NCBI RefSeq assembly: GCF_000472525.1
Contig: NZ_AWZT01000016.1
Location: forward strand, 103,407-139,065
Origin: Paraburkholderia dilworthii
GTDB taxonomy: Bacteria; Pseudomonadota; Gammaproteobacteria; Burkholderiales; Burkholderiaceae
Length of the DNA: 35,659 bases
Direction of reading: 5' to 3'
Below are positions 33,527 through 35,659 of this stretch, one piece after another. Every line of letters begins with the position of its first letter. Position 1 is the stretch's first letter. Made by a program: the position numbers and the translations under genes. Under the pieces are notes generated by a model. That model saw only the letters and a list, made by a program, of their open reading frames with translations, was not told where the DNA came from and searched no databases.

Positions 33527-34378
33527 ATGCTTGATCTCGACCTGTTGAATACGCTGATTTGCGTCGTCGACGAAGGCAGTTTCACGCGCGCGGGCGAGCG
33601 CGTGCATCGCACGCAATCCACCGTCAGCCAACAGGTTCGGCGGCTGGAAGAACTGGTCGGGCGCACCTTGCTGATGCGTGACCGTACCGGCAATCAGGTG
33701 ACGGCGACCGAGCACGGCGAGTTGCTCGCGCAGTACGCGCGGCGGCTCCTCGCGTTGGCGCAGGAAGCCCAGGATGCGCTTACCAGCGACGTCGCGGTTA
33801 CGCCGCTTCGCATCGGCGTGCCCGAGGATTTCGACGCGCGCCGCATGTCGGCGATGCTGTCGGGCTTCGTCAAAACCAAGCCCGGTGTTCGGCTGGAAAC
33901 GGTGGCCGGCATGAGCGCCGATCTGCAACGCAGGCTGTCGAGCGGGGAAATTGAAATCGCGCTCGTCAAGCGCGAGCCGGCAAGCGGCGAGTGCCTTGCG
34001 TCATGGCCGGAATCGCTGGTGTGGGTGCGAGGCGCGCATGCGCCTGCGCCGGAGGAGTCTTCCGACGAGCCCATTCCTCTCGCGCTATTTCCGCAAGGTT
34101 GTGTCTACAGGCAGCGCGCGATTCGCGGTCTCGACAAGGCACATCGGCGTTGGCGTATTGCATTCGGAAGCCATAGCCTCACGGGCATTCAGGCAGCGGT
34201 TTCTTCGGGACTCGGCATTTCCGTTTTGCCGACTACAGCGGTACTTCCCGAGCACCGCTTATGCAACGGCTTTCCGCCGTTGCCGCCAACAGAGCTTGCG
34301 CTGGTGAGCTCAGGCGGCGTGCTCAATGCGCATCAACGCGCGCTGGTCGATTTCCTTGTCACGCAGATAAAGGCATAG
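33527..34378 (+). CDS. LysR-family transcription regulator
   Basis: The protein has 283 residues with the LysR helix-turn-helix at 1-62: L-D-L-D-L-L-N-T-L, then G-S-F-T-R-A-G-E-R-V-H-R-T-Q-S-T-V-S-Q-Q and L-E-x-L-V-G-R-T-L-L. The effector-binding domain (about 90-280) is short but complete. It likely controls the divergent HAD-aldolase operon and perhaps the convergent monooxygenase gene in response to a pathway metabolite. Confidence 0.94.
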   Translation: MLDLDLLNTLICVVDEGSFTRAGERVHRTQSTVSQQVRRLEELVGRTLLMRDRTGNQVTATEHGELLAQYARRLLALAQEAQDALTSDVAVTPLRIGVPEDFDARRMSAMLSGFVKTKPGVRLETVAGMSADLQRRLSSGEIEIALVKREPASGECLASWPESLVWVRGAHAPAPEESSDEPIPLALFPQGCVYRQRAIRGLDKAHRRWRIAFGSHSLTGIQAAVSSGLGISVLPTTAVLPEHRLCNGFPPLPPTELALVSSGGVLNAHQRALVDFLVTQIKA

Positions 34379-34381
34379 AAA

Positions 34382-34405
34382 GGCCGGCGAAACGACGAGC
34401 CGGCC
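34382..34405. terminator. Hairpin between convergent genes
   Basis: GGCCGGC (34382-34388) is perfectly complementary to GCCGGCC (34399-34405). It lies four bases after the LysR stop and 15 bases beyond the monooxygenase stop. On the minus strand it is followed by TTTC, so it can serve as a terminator for the monooxygenase and probably for both genes. Confidence 0.6.
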
Positions 34406-34420
34406 CGAATACCTGAACGC

Positions 34421-35659
34421 TTACGACAGGTGATGCACCTTCTGCAATCCGAACACCGGCGTCGGAATGCCTTCCATGCGAGCTTTCAGTTGCAGCGACA
34501 AATACTGCGAGTAATGCCGCGACTGATGCAAATTCCCGCCATGAAACCACAGCGCCTGCTGCTGCGTGGGCCTCCACATGTTGCGCTGTTCGCCTTCCCA
34601 CGGCCCTGGGTCTTTCGTGGTGTTCGAGCCGAGTCCCCACACTTTACCGACCTTGTCCGCCACTTCGCGTGAGATGAGGTCGGCGGCCCAGCCGTTCATC
34701 GAGCCATAACCGGTTGCATACACGACGACGTCCGCTTCGAGTTCGCTGCCGTCGCTGAGTAACACCGAATGCTCTTTCAGCTCGACCACGTCCACGCCGC
34801 TTTTCAGCTTGATCTTGCCGTCGGCGACGAATTCGGATGCGCCCACGTCGATGTAATAGCCCGAGCCGCGCCGAAGGTACTTCATGAAGAGGCCGGAATC
34901 GTCGTCGCCGAAATCGAGCATGAAGCCGCTCTTTTCGAGTCGTGCATAGAACTGCGCATCGCGCTCGCGAATTGCGTTGAAGACCGGAATCTGGAACTGG
35001 TGAAGGATCGCATACGGAATGGAAGCAAAGGTCAGGTCAGCCTTCGCGGTCGTCATGCCCGCCGCCACCGCGCGCTCCGAGTAAAGATCGCCGAGCGCGA
35101 ACTCCATCAGCGAATCCGATTTGACGATGTGCGTGGACGAGCGCTGCACCATGGTCACGTCGACGCCGGCTTCCCACAGGGCCGCGCAGATGTCGTGAGC
35201 CGAATTGTTCGCGCCGATCACGACGACTTTCTTACCGTGATACGCGTCCGGACCGGGATGCCGCGACGAATGATGCTGCTCGCCCTTGAACACGTCCATG
35301 CCCTTGAAGCTCGGGATATTCGGCTTGCCGGACATACCGGTGGCGAGCACGAGTTGCTTCGGCCGAAGCGTGAGATTGCGGCCTTCCCGTTCGACTTCGA
35401 CGATCCATTCGCCCTTGGCCTCGTCGTAGCGTGCGGATTTGCACACGGTCGAGCCCCAGTAGTTCAGCTCCATGACCTTCGTGTACATCTCGAGCCAGTC
35501 GCCGATTTTGTCCTTCGGTGTGAAAACCGGCCAGTTGTCCGGAAAGGGCAGATAGGGCATATGGTCGTACCAGACCGGATCGTGCAGACAGAGCGTCTTG
35601 TAGCGCTTGCGCCATGCGTCGCCCGGCCTCTCGTTTTTGTCGATGATGATGGTCGGCAC
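34421..35659 (-). CDS. Flavin-containing monooxygenase-like oxidoreductase (5' end missing)
   Basis: The last 412 or so codons are present; the frame runs off the right edge, so the N-terminus and first FAD-binding G-x-G-x-x-G are outside. What remains starts inside the FAD domain (I-I-I-D-K-N-E-R-P-G-D-A-W-R-K-R-Y). It continues with L-V-L-A-T-G-M-S-G-K-P-N-I-P, the second dinucleotide motif V-V-V-I-G-A-N-N-S-A-H-D and V-V-Y-A-T-G-Y-G. These are marks of class B flavoprotein monooxygenases, which use NADPH and oxygen to oxidise a small substrate. It is convergent with the LysR gene and may belong to the same catabolic region. The substrate is unknown. Confidence 0.88.
   Translation of the reverse strand: MPTIIIDKNERPGDAWRKRYKTLCLHDPVWYDHMPYLPFPDNWPVFTPKDKIGDWLEMYTKVMELNYWGSTVCKSARYDEAKGEWIVEVEREGRNLTLRPKQLVLATGMSGKPNIPSFKGMDVFKGEQHHSSRHPGPDAYHGKKVVVIGANNSAHDICAALWEAGVDVTMVQRSSTHIVKSDSLMEFALGDLYSERAVAAGMTTAKADLTFASIPYAILHQFQIPVFNAIRERDAQFYARLEKSGFMLDFGDDDSGLFMKYLRRGSGYYIDVGASEFVADGKIKLKSGVDVVELKEHSVLLSDGSELEADVVVYATGYGSMNGWAADLISREVADKVGKVWGLGSNTTKDPGPWEGEQRNMWRPTQQQALWFHGGNLHQSRHYSQYLSLQLKARMEGIPTPVFGLQKVHHLS

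Noticed and set aside
1..35659. Mobile elements, tRNA genes or a CRISPR array
   Set aside because: No transposase or integrase motif, no cloverleaf-like sequence and no regularly spaced repeats were seen on either strand.

Overview
The window is GC-rich DNA, almost certainly from a betaproteobacterium of the Burkholderiaceae (Paraburkholderia, Burkholderia or Caballeronia type). This is judged from the protein families, the phasin, the nitrate reductase tail, the MmyB-type regulator and the codon use. No rRNA, tRNA, CRISPR array, insertion sequence or phage gene was seen. All assignments rest on reading motifs by eye; no database search was run.

Layout. (1) Bases 1-918: the end of a respiratory nitrate reductase operon (narJ tail and complete narI). 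(2) 989-4070: an outer-membrane barrel-like protein with two internally similar halves, and an NAD-dependent SDR protein divergent from an MmyB-type regulator. (3) 4071-5048: a long non-coding stretch rich in inverted repeats. (4) About 5049-25089: an exopolysaccharide (EPS) locus. It holds an exported clan GH-A glycosidase, a TupA-like ATP-grasp protein, a GlxA/AraC-type regulator, a Wzc-type tyrosine kinase, four glycosyltransferases, a Wzx flippase, a Wzy-like polymerase, a PAP2 phosphatase, ManC, a WcaJ-type initiating transferase, a second ATP-grasp protein of the sugar-transfer family and a small coupled hypothetical. (5) 25358-26205: a phasin and a small lipoprotein. (6) 26363-31890: a tripartite ABC efflux system (HlyD-type adaptor, ATPase, permease, outer-membrane factor) divergent from a CecR-like TetR regulator, with a perfect palindrome in the shared promoter region. 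(7) 31893-35659: a HAD hydrolase and class II aldolase operon, a divergent LysR regulator and the 3' part of a flavin monooxygenase.

How the EPS genes fit together. ManC makes GDP-mannose. The WcaJ-type enzyme loads the first sugar on undecaprenyl phosphate, and the GT2 and two GT4 enzymes extend it (the GT4s look like mannosyltransferase subfamilies). Wzx flips the unit, Wzy polymerises it and the Wzc-type kinase controls chain length and export. The PAP2 protein may recycle the lipid carrier and the exported glycosidase may trim the polymer. An outer-membrane exporter (Wza) and a Wzb phosphatase are not in this window. The most unusual element is the presence of two different ATP-grasp families in one EPS locus, which suggests, without proving it, that the polymer carries amide-linked amino acids or a peptide.
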